From Norana najaformis (Eukaryota > Annelida > Clitellata > Crassiclitellata > Hormogastridae), in assembly GCA_964023275.1 (NCBI GenBank), contig OZ029921.1, forward strand, positions 28,441,230 to 28,505,229: a stretch of 64,000 bases of DNA, written 5' to 3'. The translations under genes and the position numbers were made by a program. The notes under the pieces are model-generated. The model saw only the letters and a program-made list of their open reading frames with translations. It did no database searches and had not been told where the DNA came from. Positions 23,669 to 35,900 of the stretch are shown piece after piece. The number at the start of each line of letters is the position of its first letter. Positions within the stretch are counted from its first letter, which is position 1.

Positions 23669-23973
23669 GGCTTTGAAATGTTAAACAAAGGAGCATTCTT
23701 CAAAGAGTAGAAGGTGAATTCCGATGCGGGCTTATAGGTCCAGAAGATGAATGTAATAATCTCTACTGGCCTTGATAGTCCCACTTGGATATCGCTACAG
23801 ACGACTGGCTGTAGAAGATCTACAACGACATTGTGACATTTTAGAATTGAATTTACATTCTTTACATTTAAAGTTGTATAATCAATTTGAATTTGTCTCA
23901 ATTCGGCGCCGAATTTCTCTTCGTGATGGCTGTCACATCATGAGCAGAAGTAGGGCGATCTCATTGAAATCAA

Positions 23974-24060
23974 TACAGTAAAACTTCGTTAAATCGAGTC
24001 AAGAGTTCGATATATCCAAGGTTCGAACTAAGCGGGATATTCACGTCAAGTTCTATCCGA
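23974..24060. mobile_element. Possible pogo/Tigger-like terminal repeat
   Basis: A TA dinucleotide followed by CAGTAAAACTTCGTTAAATC, then alternating TTCGATATATCCAAGGTTCG. This resembles the terminal repeats of pogo/Tigger DNA transposons (TA target, CAGT start, CGTTAAATCGA). No second terminal repeat or transposase was found nearby. Confidence 0.3.
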
Positions 24061-24499
24061 TTCAAAATTAATGTACATGCACTGGTTTTTATACAGCGAC
24101 CATATGGTCTCGACCCTGCTCATTTTTCATTAAATTTATCAGCAGCTGAAGCCGTCAGAAACTTTCAATGTATGTTGCATTTAAGAATTGCACTTGTCAG
24201 CATGCCATTAGTCCATCGATTGAGCGAGGATCATAGGCAGCAAAATGCTCTTTTTGTGATAATTATGACCGTGTGTTAATAAAATAAAGGACAATATTTA
24301 AAACATTATGCGTTTATTTAATTTTTAACTTTAAAACAATCTCTGAAAGATTCCAGACGACTACAAACCTTAACCAGAAGTTGTTAGGAAAGTTACTAAT
24401 ACATAGCAACGCATCTATTTTCTCACCCGCAGACAGATTCTTTCTCTTTCTCTTTCGAAGCCCACGCCATTATATAAAACGCATACTTTTGTATCAAAG

Positions 24500-24640
24500 A
24501 TCGTAATTATTATTTTTATTATTATTTCTGCACTTATTAGGCGCCACTATCTAATGACTTAGCATCAATCGATGGCACCAAGCAATTGTGAGTGAAGGAC
24601 TTGCGCAAGATCCCTACACAGTAAGGATTTAGGTCAGTAA
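24500..24640 (-). mobile_element. SINE S3, 5'-truncated
   Basis: The minus strand reads GTGCCATCGATTGATGC, AGTGGCGCCTAATAAGTGCA and then an AATAATAAT tail. The tRNA-like head is missing. It belongs to the same family as 34989-35160, 38698-38838 and 39010-39188. Confidence 0.65.
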
Positions 24641-25804
24641 AATATAAAAATCTTGAAACGAAAGCACTAACCTAATAAAAATATTTTAATTTCGGTTCGT
24701 AAATAAACCTGCTTAAAATTCATTTAGGCATATGACATAAAAAGTAATGTCTAATATAACTAGAAGTCTATAATGGATGGGTCTCATTAAAGCACAGCCA
24801 CTCTGGTCTACAGTCAGACAACCCCAACAGCAACGTCATATGTTAAAGATAGGTTGAAAATATGACAATAGTTTCATATGGTTTCGTATGTTCCACACAT
24901 GGACACTAAATATTGACTCATATGCAGGACATACGAAACCTGTGAACGTAATATTGCGCTGCTTAGTCAGCAAGTTGTAAGTGCGCATTTGCACAGGAAA
25001 TTTATGAGTCATCGCGTCATTAATTTGTTTGTGCACTCGCTGATCACATGCTTACGGCTGCCGTGCGTCGGACACGTAGTGGGGATGGTGATATTGACTA
25101 GCGACGCGCTGCGTGCAGGCTGGTTGACGTCAGCACTAACTATGGCCGACATGCATTTTGTCGCGTGGTGAGGAGTATGCGGGATTTATGGAAAATCCAA
25201 AATTGTACAATACGAAGAGGCCGGTCTAAACCAGTTTGTACCTACATAAGTAGACGCAAATGCATTAAGGATGTCGAAGATTTGTAGCAATGGAAAATTG
25301 GGAGAGTAATACCAAATGGGGATAAATACGGACAAGGGGAGGGAGAGGTCCAAAGTAGGTCATTTTTGCGGGACGTTCTTTTGAACGAATCCTTCTAATC
25401 GTGGATGCTGCCCCTGCTAATTGACAAGTTAAGATGAAAAAAACCCACACAACAGAAACACAAGCGTTAATTGAACCTTATTCTCAAGTCGGCCATATGA
25501 GAAACTTCAAACACGCTAAACAAAGTAAAACAACATCTGATACAAGCTGAATATAAAATTTATACAGCATTATATATGTTAAAATTGCTTCTTTACTTTT
25601 ACCCAAGAACAAGTACAAGTAGCCTACTTGGGTTCTAAGTATAAGTATTTTAAAATGGCACTGGAGTACAAGTACAGTACAGGTTCCAAATAATACATCC
25701 CTGTCTCCTTCCTTCCTTCCTTCCTTCCTTAAATCCATGAGCTCACAATCCTTTGTTGTCGATTGCATACCACCACTTGTTTGATCATCCAGATGGAGTG
25801 ATGC

Positions 25805-25950
25805 AAGCAAGACCAAAATTCCAAGACCAATACCAAGACCACAGGGTTCAAGACCAAGACCAGAGGGTTCAAGACCAAGACCAAGACCAGAGGGTTCAAG
25901 ACCAAGACCAAGAACAGAGGGTTCGAAACCAAGAGCAAGCAAGATCAAGA
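25805..25950. repeat. CAAGAC-rich minisatellite
   Basis: Tandem units of CCAAGACCAGAGGGTTCAAG type. Related to the array at 26427-26580 and more distantly to the 33-bp array at 17.8 kb. Confidence 0.85.
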
Positions 25951-26426
25951 CCATAAACATTTCGGAATTCACGGCAATATGTTATTCTAAAGTTATGGCA
26001 ATATAAAGTCACTCAAATCAATACAAAGTTAATAGAAAGTTGAACTGAAGTGCAAAACAAGGAAAATGTTAAGAGTTTTAATTTTAACAAACTATATTTT
26101 TAACTTTCTAATAAAAATTTCATTTAAAATAACATTATCAATACAACAGAAATTAATTACAATTTCTATAATGAAACACGAATAAAAATTCTGAATACAT
26201 TTACTTAACATTCAGACCTACAGATAAGGGCTGCTTTTTCTTAACAATTCTTAAAGAAACTGTAGATTCACTCATTCCTTAGTAATCTACAACGGAACCG
26301 AAGAGCAGAGAAAAAGACGGAAGTTAACACGCCGGAACTAAATTAAAATCAAAGAACTTCAGGTCGATCTAATGATCGGAGGTAACCAGTAATTAATTAA
26401 AAACGAATAATCCCGTGAGTCGACGT

Positions 26427-26580
26427 CAAGACCACACGCTTGAGACCAATACCAAGACCACAGGGTTCAAGACCAAGACCACAGGGTTCAAGACCAAGAT
26501 GAAGACCAAGACCGGCACATTCGAGACCAATACCAAGACCAAGACCGCATTTGTTGGTCTCGAGACGGTCTCGAGACCAC
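26427..26580. repeat. CAAGAC-rich minisatellite, second locus
   Basis: Units of CCAAGACCACAGGGTTCAAG type, ending in the palindrome-like GGTCTCGAGACGGTCTCGAG. It shares whole units with the array 600 bp upstream. Confidence 0.85.
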
Positions 26581-26604
26581 ATCACTGTCCAGGTGTTATC
26601 CACC

Positions 26605-26715
26605 CTACATATGTCGTCGTCGTTGTCATCATCATCATCATCATCATATCATCTCATAATCATCATCACATCATCATCATCACATCATCATAGCATCATC
26701 TCATCATCATCACCA

Positions 26716-26749
<34 letters not shown>

Positions 26750-26755
26750 GCACTT
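26605..26755. repeat. (CAT)n trinucleotide tract
   Basis: About 150 bp of CATCAT with occasional CACATC units. Confidence 0.95.
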
Positions 26756-27214
26756 GATCGTTTCCCTTTACATCTACCTGCCGCGTACCCAAGAGCCAAA
26801 GCAAGAACAAACAATCCAGGCCGGTGAAGAAAAGAGACATCAAGACATCAGCAGCTTAAGCAGGAGCAGCATCCACGACTGGAAATGATCTTCCGTCAAA
26901 AGGTAATGACCTGGGACCGCTTGTAAGCCTAAGTATTCTGGTGTATGAAATTGTTGCACTGATCAATTTCATTCTTGCATCGTGCGCCGCTGACACCTCA
27001 TCCATTCCTTCGTGCATCTCAAGGCAGCCTCCACCCCAAAGAAAGGAATCTGGGGCGCCAACGGTTTTACCCACATAAGGTGTGAATCAGTGACCCAACT
27101 ACATCTACATGTAATTTGTGCTCCGTTTATTTTAACCTCAGTTTAAATCCTGCAATTCTGTCCCTAATTTTCTGAGCATCGTTAATTGTTTAGGCCAATA
27201 TGTGGTGTTGTTTT

Positions 27215-27450
27215 AGGGTGCACGACATTCCAGCGGTTACGGTGCTGGACTGTCAACCTATAGAGGAGGGAGTTCAAATCCCCGCCAGGACAGAGAGATG
27301 TTTCGAGATTTCTGCTTCACTTGTGCCCCTAGGGAACTCAGCTACAGATGAGTACACTGTCGTTGGGAAGATCAGGCGGTCAGAGAGAGGACCGGCCACC
27401 CGCCCTCATATGCCGAGGCTAAGAAAAATGGCTGCCGAGGGTTGCTAATG
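27215..27450 (+). mobile_element. tRNA-derived SINE, family S2
   Basis: The tRNA-like head includes CCAGCGGTTACGG (box A region) and GAGTTCAAATCCCC (box B). A body with GGACCGGCCACCCGC and ATGCCGAGGCTAAGAAAAAT follows. A second, antisense copy is at 7130-7370. The 82-codon open frame across it is not a gene. Confidence 0.65.
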
Positions 27451-27659
27451 TTTCCTGTGGCTCTGCTTCAAATGCATTTCTGAACTGTTGCATGGGAACA
27501 CTACCAAATTTTAGTTGTATTGTAATAACTACTAAAATATGCGTGCAATGATAGGTTACTTGTAAAAAATCAGTTATTTCGCGTAGTCGGCCAAGAAGGG
27601 TTGCGCCTGGACAAAGAGCTAAGTGTAGAACGTAAGTCGAATAGCCCATGCAGCCATAA

Positions 27660-28230
27660 GATGTTAAAAATTGATAAGGCTACAACTTCTGGTTTGGAAT
27701 GAATGAATGGGCGCAAAGCTAGCAACTGCTTTGCAGCGTCGATTCTCAACGCAGTTAACAAGAGTTACGTTATTTAGTTTTTCAATTTGTTTTTTGAAAG
27801 CCTCAACACTTTTGGCCTCTGAATGTGCCTCTGAAGTTGTCGGAAGGCTGTTCCACGCACGCGGGTCAGCAACCCGAAAGACACGATCGCCCAGTTTAGT
27901 CTTACTTGCAGGCATGAAAACATCGGCAGTCTTTGATGATCCCAGCCACAGTCGATAAGGATCATTAGATAGCTTGATGAAGTCCGCAAGATAGCGGGAT
28001 ACGCAGTTATGCAAACGCTTGTATAGCCCAACGAGAAGGCAAAGTGAACTTGACGCGGACGCCGATTATAACCAAAGAGAAGTTTCCAGAGTCTAAAAAC
28101 ATTTGTCGCCCGATATGGGATATCGATACACAAACATACATCAGTGTCAACAACTGAACATCATCGCGAAGTCGATGCAAAGTAAAAAATTTAAAGTAAG
28201 TAAAAATGTAAGGTAAGGTCGACGTCAACC
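27660..28230 (-). mobile_element. Non-LTR retrotransposon relic, C-terminal ORF2
   Basis: On the minus strand (28014-27664) the frame reads ..VSRYLADFIKLSNDPYRLW.., then KLGDRVFRVADPRAWNSLP and VEAFKKQIEKL. This is the ORF2 C-terminal pattern of CR1-like or Jockey-like elements. A shifted frame upstream to about 28230 continues it (IGRQMFLDSGNF). Frameshifts show it is inactive. The family differs from the LINEs at 19.4 and 28.8 kb. Confidence 0.65.
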
Positions 28231-28639
28231 CTGGCAGCCTTAATAGTAGTTGTATTCCAGAGATTTATACGATAACTGGATAATTCAATAATCTCGTTTG
28301 ACACATTAAAATGCATTCAAACGGCGCTACATAATTATAATCTACTGCGGTTAATCGCCAACAGGAAACGAGCACCATAGAGGTAAGGTGAGGTGAAAAG
28401 GGTGACGTCAACGGCCCAGGTAGCGATAGATGCCCTTAAACCTGGATACTACTACAAATGGACAGTCCGAGAAAACAGGCGCCATCTGGCGAATGATCTA
28501 ATTAAAAGCATAGTTTAATCGAATTACATTTTCCGACTAAAATAAAAATAATCAGGAAATGTAGAGAAAAACTTATTCAACGCTTTCTGAGAACAAAGCA
28601 TCACACCTCTGAACTATTTAATATAGAAGCCTAATTTGT

Positions 28640-28742
28640 ATGTGTATGTTATGTTATGCTATGTTATGTTATGTATGCAGGTATGTATGTATGTACGTAC
28701 GTACGTATGTATGTATGTATGTATGTATGTATGTATGTGTAT
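28640..28742. repeat. (ATGT)n microsatellite
   Basis: About 100 bp of ATGT with TACG variants. Confidence 0.9.
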
Positions 28743-28835
28743 GCGTGCAATGCGTGCATGTATAGCACAGCATCACTTAGGCTACATCTATATCCTGCAG
28801 CCTCTCTACAGCCCTAACTCTTTAGGCTTTCCATT

Positions 28836-29110
28836 CAAAACTGAAGTCCCACCTCTTCAATAGATCTTACCCTGGGCTATCCTATCCGCCGCCTTCGCAT
28901 TAATTTCATCCGAAACTTAACCGACAGTAACGGCTCCTTTGTCTCCCTCCCTATTTGGTATCGTGACTACCGGATCTAAGTCAATATGAGATAAGCCCAT
29001 TTCTGATAGGGCCTGACCTTTATTCCTTGACGCAACGCTTGTTAGTAAGCTGGTGCCCTGCGCTTAGCTTTTAGGTAAACATTTCTACACTAAGATTACG
29101 ACTGCAGAAA
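28836..29110 (+). mobile_element. LINE 3' end, family B, with ORF2 terminus
   Basis: The plus strand from 28838 reads KLKSHLFNRSYPGL, a standard ORF2 C-terminus. The family B 3' UTR follows, with AAGCTGGTGCCCTGCGCTTA near 29050, and ends in AAGATTACGACTG. This copy links the anonymous family B tails elsewhere in the window to a CR1/L2-like LINE. Confidence 0.65.
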
Positions 29111-29924
29111 TATAACTGGATTAACTGTTTGTATGGTCAGAACTCTTTGTTTGGATATAAGATTACTTCTTCTTTATGTTCTCTGCCCCTCGGCAGGTTC
29201 GTACGTCAGATTACTAGACAGGCATAAATGACATGAATAGCGCTATAAGATTTTCCTGTAGTCAATAAGTATGGCAATCCAAGGGCGCCCCATCAAAAGG
29301 GAAACTGTGGTGTCGAAAATATGACCGAAAAGTTTGGCGTTTATGATTTAATTGTCATTTTTATGTTCGAAATTTAGTAGTTCGTTTTGCAATATTCTTA
29401 CTTCAAGGTACTGATCTGTCTTATATGTGAATTATTACGATTTAACTGTCTTTAGTCATGTTAAATTTTGTTGTCATTGTCGACATTGATGTTTATTAAT
29501 ATAATCCGTGTTGTAAATACCAAGCCTTTAATACATCTTGCACTAGATTAGTGCAGCGTCACCAGAATCGGATCCTTTTCTCCAGAATTGAAACAGTTAG
29601 ATAGAGGTAGAAGCAGCGAGAGGATCATATAAGTAACAGGTGAATATCCAGGAAGTTGATCATGATCGACGAAAGGGGCTTTAGTGCTTTAGTGCTATCT
29701 TCGCTTTCCATATTAGATAAGTGCCTTTTGCGCAAAATGACTTTAAAGTTTAAAGCTCTTTGTAAAATCAGATTTTCAAAATATTGATGATAATTACTTA
29801 TTAATTACTACCAGATTCTTGCCAGTCAAAAGTGCTGCTATGAAAAGTGTTATATGGCCTTACTCTTTGTTGCATAAGTCAAGTCTTACAATATTTTAAA
29901 ATATTTTTTCAGTAACCAGAAAAC

Positions 29925-32900
29925 ATGAACTCAGAAAAGAAACCTCGTCCTCCAGTGCCTCCGAAAAGTTTTGGAAAACAAAGAAGTTTATCAACCCAGT
30001 CAGAATCTGATCTATTAGGAGATGTAGAGTCAAGGAACTTCCAAACACTACCACCAGGTGGAATTCAAAATTCAAGAGAAAGGACATTAGAAAGTTCTCC
30101 TCCAAGAGACGTAGTTCCCATTTTCGAAGAGGTTACTCCGATGACTAAGCAAGCACCACCACCTGACGACTGCATCACCCTGCTGAATTTGCCCCCTGTA
30201 GAGCCACAGATGTTTCTGGAAGATGAAGCTCCAGTGTTCTACGTCTCATCTTCGCTACCAAGCAAAGCATCGCAAAGGAATTCATCTCGGTTTTCGGACA
30301 CAAGTGATTCCAGCTTCGCGTACTTCGAACAGGCCAGCGACGAATCTCGAAGCAGGTCGATTCCAGACTACCTGGAAGAAGCAGGTTGCCGGAGAAACAG
30401 CGAAGCAATGGCTACAACATCCACTGTAGTTCTTGAAGAATTGAATGAATACTTTCAGAGCAATTCTTCGGCGTCTTCGCAGAGCATTCGAATTGAACCC
30501 TCGCCCGAACGCACCCTTGGTCCTTCACGTGCAAATGGATTTTCCTCTGACCCGGATTCAAATGAAGTGGTGAAGTCAAGAGGCATTCTGAGATCGGACC
30601 CAGAGGACTTGGATTCTGTGAAATCTATCAAGGGACGTGGCCTTCGACCGAGTATGCTTATGCTGTCAAAATCTACCAATGCCCTTGGTAAGATGGTTTT
30701 CAAGTTTAAATGTTCTGATCAAATTATTATATTTAGGCTTTTCATAACCTGGCCCACCTTTATGGAATTCTGTGAGTTCTTATCATTCTCTCTTTCTCTT
30801 GAGTCATTTTACAGACAGCTTAATTTTTCCTGCTACTGCATCTTTGTCTGGGGTGAATTCATAAAAAATGAGCTGATAAAAGAACCATTTAGAGTTAAGA
30901 CGATACAATGTTTACTTGAAAACTTGTCTTGCTTTAGTCTGCGACTCATTGGATTGTACACCCAGTGACATGCTTTGCTTTTCTATTTAACATGTTTTCA
31001 GTTGCTACATTCTCCTATCATTATTTAACCCTCCACAGTTTTGTTGTATAATACTTTTTTATGCTGCATGCAACAGTTCAATACAGTGCCACAATTCTAG
31101 TGCACCACAGTACCTATTGTGACCAATGGAACATTACATAGTCGCTTATAGTACGTTGAATTCCAGATTCATTTTTATGCCTGAATGCGCCTGATTTGTG
31201 TGGTCCATGTTTAACGACAGGAATTGTTTTACTGTGTCTCTGTTAGTTCCTAATCTCTTAAACCAACATTGCTGGCCTAAAATCTACCGATGTCTTTCAC
31301 ACGAGATAATGCGACCGATCTCTAAATCAAACACAAACGCAGTTTCCTATCTTCTCTTGTAGAGAGCAAGCGTTGTTACCTACATATGTACAGTTTCAAG
31401 CTTAACCAGTCGTCAGCCAAAACCTCGACACTCCTACCGACTAACCTAAATTCTGTATACGAGCAGACATGTATCTACCCATCCAAAACTATAGCCCTCT
31501 TCCTGCCTATCGATGGCTGCATTCCCAAGTTTGCAGCGGAAACTCTTACATTTCCCCGTGACATCCACCACATCTCAGCCATATTTAACAACACTGACAG
31601 TCTCAATTCCATCCCATAGGTGAACTAAATTGCTTGTAGCATTTGCCCACACATCCACCGCAAACTATGACATCTGCCGTTTGGTTCGTTACACAACCTG
31701 TGTGGAATGGTTTTCATCTTGATAGTCACCTTTTAATCTCACTTGTAAGCTATATAAGTAAGTAAGTAAGTAAGTAAGTAGTTTATTTGCTCCAGTAAAA
31801 AGAACAGAGTAAAACATTGCAAATGACAAAAAGAATATACTTGTTAGGATGCAAAAGGTCTACCTAAAAGGGGCCAAGGTCCCGCTGATTTAGGGCAGCC
31901 TATTACACGATAATGTAACAATGGCTAATGTCCAACCATCAAACAGCTAATCAATTCTTAACTAAAATGAGAACAACTGTCAATAAAGAAAAAAATAGCC
32001 TAATACTTTGGCCTAACAAAAATTCAAATAAATTATACATTATATGGATAGTTAATATCTTATATACGAGCAACTAATCAGTTCTTAACTAAAACGAAAA
32101 CAACATCTATTCATAAAGAAAAGAAATAGCCTGTTTTCCTTTGGCATTACTAAAACTGAAATAGATTATACAATGTTCAGTTGCAAGAAGTACTAAAATA
32201 CTGAATAATCTGCTTCTTAAATAAATTTAAATTAGGTAAAGAACGTAAATTCTTGGGAATTGAGTTCCATATTGATGGGCCTACATATTTCAAAGCAAAC
32301 TGTCTTGTATTAGTTCTGGTAAAAATTTTATAGTAATTACACTGAGATAGTAATTACACTGAGATCTCGTGAAGTTAAGGCGTGCCTTATCCTGATATCA
32401 AAAGGATAAGGACAATTTAATAACATGAAGGTAAGACAAGTTAGGGCAGAGTAAGGCAAGGCAAGATAATGGTTTATTTATCATGGGCCTTCACGAACCA
32501 TACTAACCCTGGATATTTCTGTCCTTTATATAGAGCCTTTAAAGGACATCTGTTAAGGTAAGGGTTTCTGAAGTGTGTCCTGGATTTGTTAGATATTTTT
32601 TGGCTGAAATATCCAGAGTAGATCTTTCCAAACAGCTTAAACATCTGATCGACTAATCCATCTGTGTCTGGATTGAAGGGCAATCAAAGGAGTATAACTT
32701 GCATTTCTTGTGGTGAGAGGTGTCGCAAGCGAGTCGCTTAGTCAAAGCTCAGAAACAAGTCATAAATAAAATTTCACTAGTTCCTTCTCTCGTTGTGTCT
32801 TTTCACCAGTCTTTTCATACCGCCATAACTTCTACTCTACTCTCCTCCAGACTGTCTCCCTGCCCTCTATATAATCAGTTACGTAAGTAAGTGGGACCTG

Positions 32901-35900
32901 CCCACCCCTTGGTCCTGACAAGAGGTATGAGAATAATGTTATGCACCAAAACTGTGTAATACGGGATATTTATAGCACCACTCTGAGATATCTAATCAAA
33001 ATTATCCCACTATGATACCTGTTTCATGTTGAGGGAAAGGATGCCAGCAAAGGGTAAAGGTAACACATTCCCTTATAAGTATTGTCCCAGGGTAATATAA
33101 CTTATCTTAATCTTACCTTAGCTTATCCTAACTTATCTGACTGTAATGTAAGTACCTTATCTTAATCTTACCTTACCTTATCCTTATTTATCTGATGATA
33201 TTGTAATTACCTTATTCTAGCTATGCATTATCTTTCCTAAATTGTACCATCGACTCTTTCCTAGGGACCATTCTTTTTGCAATTAAATAAGACATATTGT
33301 GGATTGCACTGAGTGAATTCCTTTCACACAGTAAAGTTACCATGATTTACCATTTTTGGTAAGTATATCAAAGTTTAAATAGTAAGTGTTCAGTATATTT
33401 GAGTGCAGTTTTTAAGACTAACAGTTGTGGTGTTCAGTGTGAGACCTCCGTGTACAGTAATTGTGACAGCTGTGCTGAGAAGGATCATCTTTCCTGTGGT
33501 GTGATTTAAATTAGGCTGACTAAAGTTCAGGGTAGCCCAACACCCAAACAGAGCACAACATCACTGTTAGTGTTTTGTAAACTGGAAACAGCTGATGGAT
33601 GTTTAACGGGTTAACTCCCGGTGAATAATCTGCTGCCTTAAAACAATTTTATAATTTATTGCCAGCATTTTGCAAAGTCTCAGGCGTATTTTCTTGTTCT
33701 GTTCTAGTTTTACAGCTGACTTGTAAAGAAATAAAGTTGTTTTGTAACTCGTTTTGTAGCAAATATTGGTTCTTCCGAAGTCAAGAAAGCAAGGTAACTT
33801 TTCCTTCTTGTTAAATAAACACTGTAGTATCCTTAGAACTTAGCATTCTTTCGGTTAGCTTTATTTTTCTCAGCTTTATTTTTAATCAGTTCATAAGAGG
33901 TTTGGTGGATGCCAATGTTTATAATTATTGTTAAGCATAGCATGTCACAGACTCCATCACTTTCAACTGTCCTAGCATCAGATCATACACTTATATTAAA
34001 TCGTGTTTGAATAGCTTGGTTATGTCCATGGCTTTCTGCAAATATTACCATTCATTACATTATATTGCATTAGATTACATTTCTTAAAATGTTGTTTAAT
34101 ATCTGGACATGTGTATCTAGACATTTCTATTACACCTTTAATATAAAATAAAAAATAAAATGTAACATAATTCAATATAATGTCAGCATGACAGGAAAAC
34201 CTGTGATAAAACTTACCTTTTTTGTAAAGAAACTTGGATATGACATGAGATGTACTGTCTCATTTCAATTTTCTAAGGTAAATTTTAGAAGAATTTAGTT
34301 GATTGCTAAACATATGCTTACTATCTTTGCTCAGAATTTTATCAGATCTATTTATCAGCCTGTATTTAGCAGTTTTTGCTTTTTCATTAAGAAAATCATC
34401 AGCTGACAAGAGAAAAGTTGATATTGAGAAGCTGAATCGATTTTTTGGTGAAACGGTAAGACCTGTTCTGGTTTATCAGCTTATCCCAATCCTGTTCTGT
34501 GAAGCATTTTCTTACTGCTTTAACTGCCCAGCTATACTCATTTGGTGTTATAGTACATTGGTATCAAAAGGATAAGGATAAGTTAATAACATTAAGGTAA
34601 GACAAGTTAGGGCAGAGTAAGGCAAGGCAAGATAATGGTTTATTTATCATGGGTCTTCACAAACCATACTAACCCTGGATATTTCTGTCCTTTATATAGA
34701 GCCTTTAAAGGACATCTGTTAAGGTAAGGGTTTCTGAAGTGTGTCCTGGATTTGTTAGATATTTTTTGGCTGAAATATCCAGAGTAGATCTTTCCAAACA
34801 GCTTAAACTTCTGATCGACTAATCCATCTGTGTCTGGATTGAAGGGCAATCAGAGGAGTATAACTCCCATTTCTTGTGGTGAGAGGTGTCGCAAGCGAGT
34901 CGCTTAGTCAAAGCTCAGAAACAAGTCGTAAATAATATTTCACTAGTTCCTTCTCTCGTTTTGTCTTTTCACCAGTCTTTTCATACTGTGTTGTGTGCCC
35001 AGTAGCCAAGTGGCTTGGTTGTTCACCTTTAATGCAGAGCACGCAGGTTCAAGCTTTCCCTAAGACGGTTACTGATCTTGAACAAGTCAGTCCGTAACCC
35101 ACAACTGCTCGGTGCCATCGGCTGATGCCTAGTCGTTAGATAGTGGCACTTAACAAATACAGAATTGGGAAGTTGTGTTGGTAAAGTTATAAACTTAGAG
35201 TGCTAACAGAATAAAACTAGTCACAAGCAAAGACACTTGACTGAACTTTGACCTGCCATTTGAAAGCTGCGTTAGCTGAGAAATTTTGAGTTCTTTATCA
35301 TGCTGGAATCTTTTTATATTACTAACTTTGGTAGTCATAAAATAAATAAGATTATAATAAGATTCAAATTTATAACAGTATAATTATAAGGCTGTAATTA
35401 GGTTAACAGTAGATGCTGTAAAGCTAAATTAAATTCAGGATCTTGTCAGAATTTGCATTTTGAGGGTGTGTCTTCTTTTAAGGTGTTCTTGACACATTGC
35501 TTTTACTGAGATTGATAAGAGGGCTGCTGGATGCTAAATGAATTTCAGAAAGACACAGCCACTGACCTTGAGGCGAATATCTATCACATGCTGATGTCTG
35601 GCAATGAGCTGAAGGAACCGTCACATGGTGGCAATGGCACCAGAGCGAAGAAGTCTGCTTCCACCTGGTTTCTGTCTCAGAAGGCGCTGGAGTCTTTACC
35701 GCAAAAGCCACTCGATGCTCAGGCTCCAAAATCAAAAAGATTCACCACTGATAAAGGTAAGACTTACCTGCCGACCTTCAATGGGAGTTTCTCTCCCTGT
35801 CCCCTCCCTCTTTCGTAAGCACTCGAGGACCGTATTATTCCCCAGTTCTGGGCCGGGCTGGGAGCGCCTATGATGAGGCTACCTTGAAGTGGCGCTTTAC

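Larger units (their letters stand above)
9893..29912. other. Twenty kilobases without a supportable host gene
   Basis: Apart from the mobile elements and tandem arrays listed separately, I find no exon with family resemblance here. Open frames in this stretch are short, or are translations of simple repeats (CATA, CTGTCT, GAT) or LINE tails. An open frame at 10690-10971 (93 codons, Ser/Thr-rich) matches nothing I recognise and has no clear splice partners. Stretches near 11.6-12.1, 15.0-15.25, 17.0-17.7, 21.4-22.3, 25.0-25.7 and 25.95-26.4 kb appear featureless to me. The 5' UTR exon(s) of the RhoGAP gene may lie near the right edge. Confidence 0.5.

Noticed and set aside
27200..27448. 82-codon open frame
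   Set aside because: It coincides with a tRNA-derived SINE that has a second copy at 7130-7370.
30688..30968. Read-through extension of RhoGAP exon 1 to 347 codons
   Set aside because: A GTAAGA donor at 30688 ends the exon in phase with exon 2. The extension is AT-rich intron sequence.
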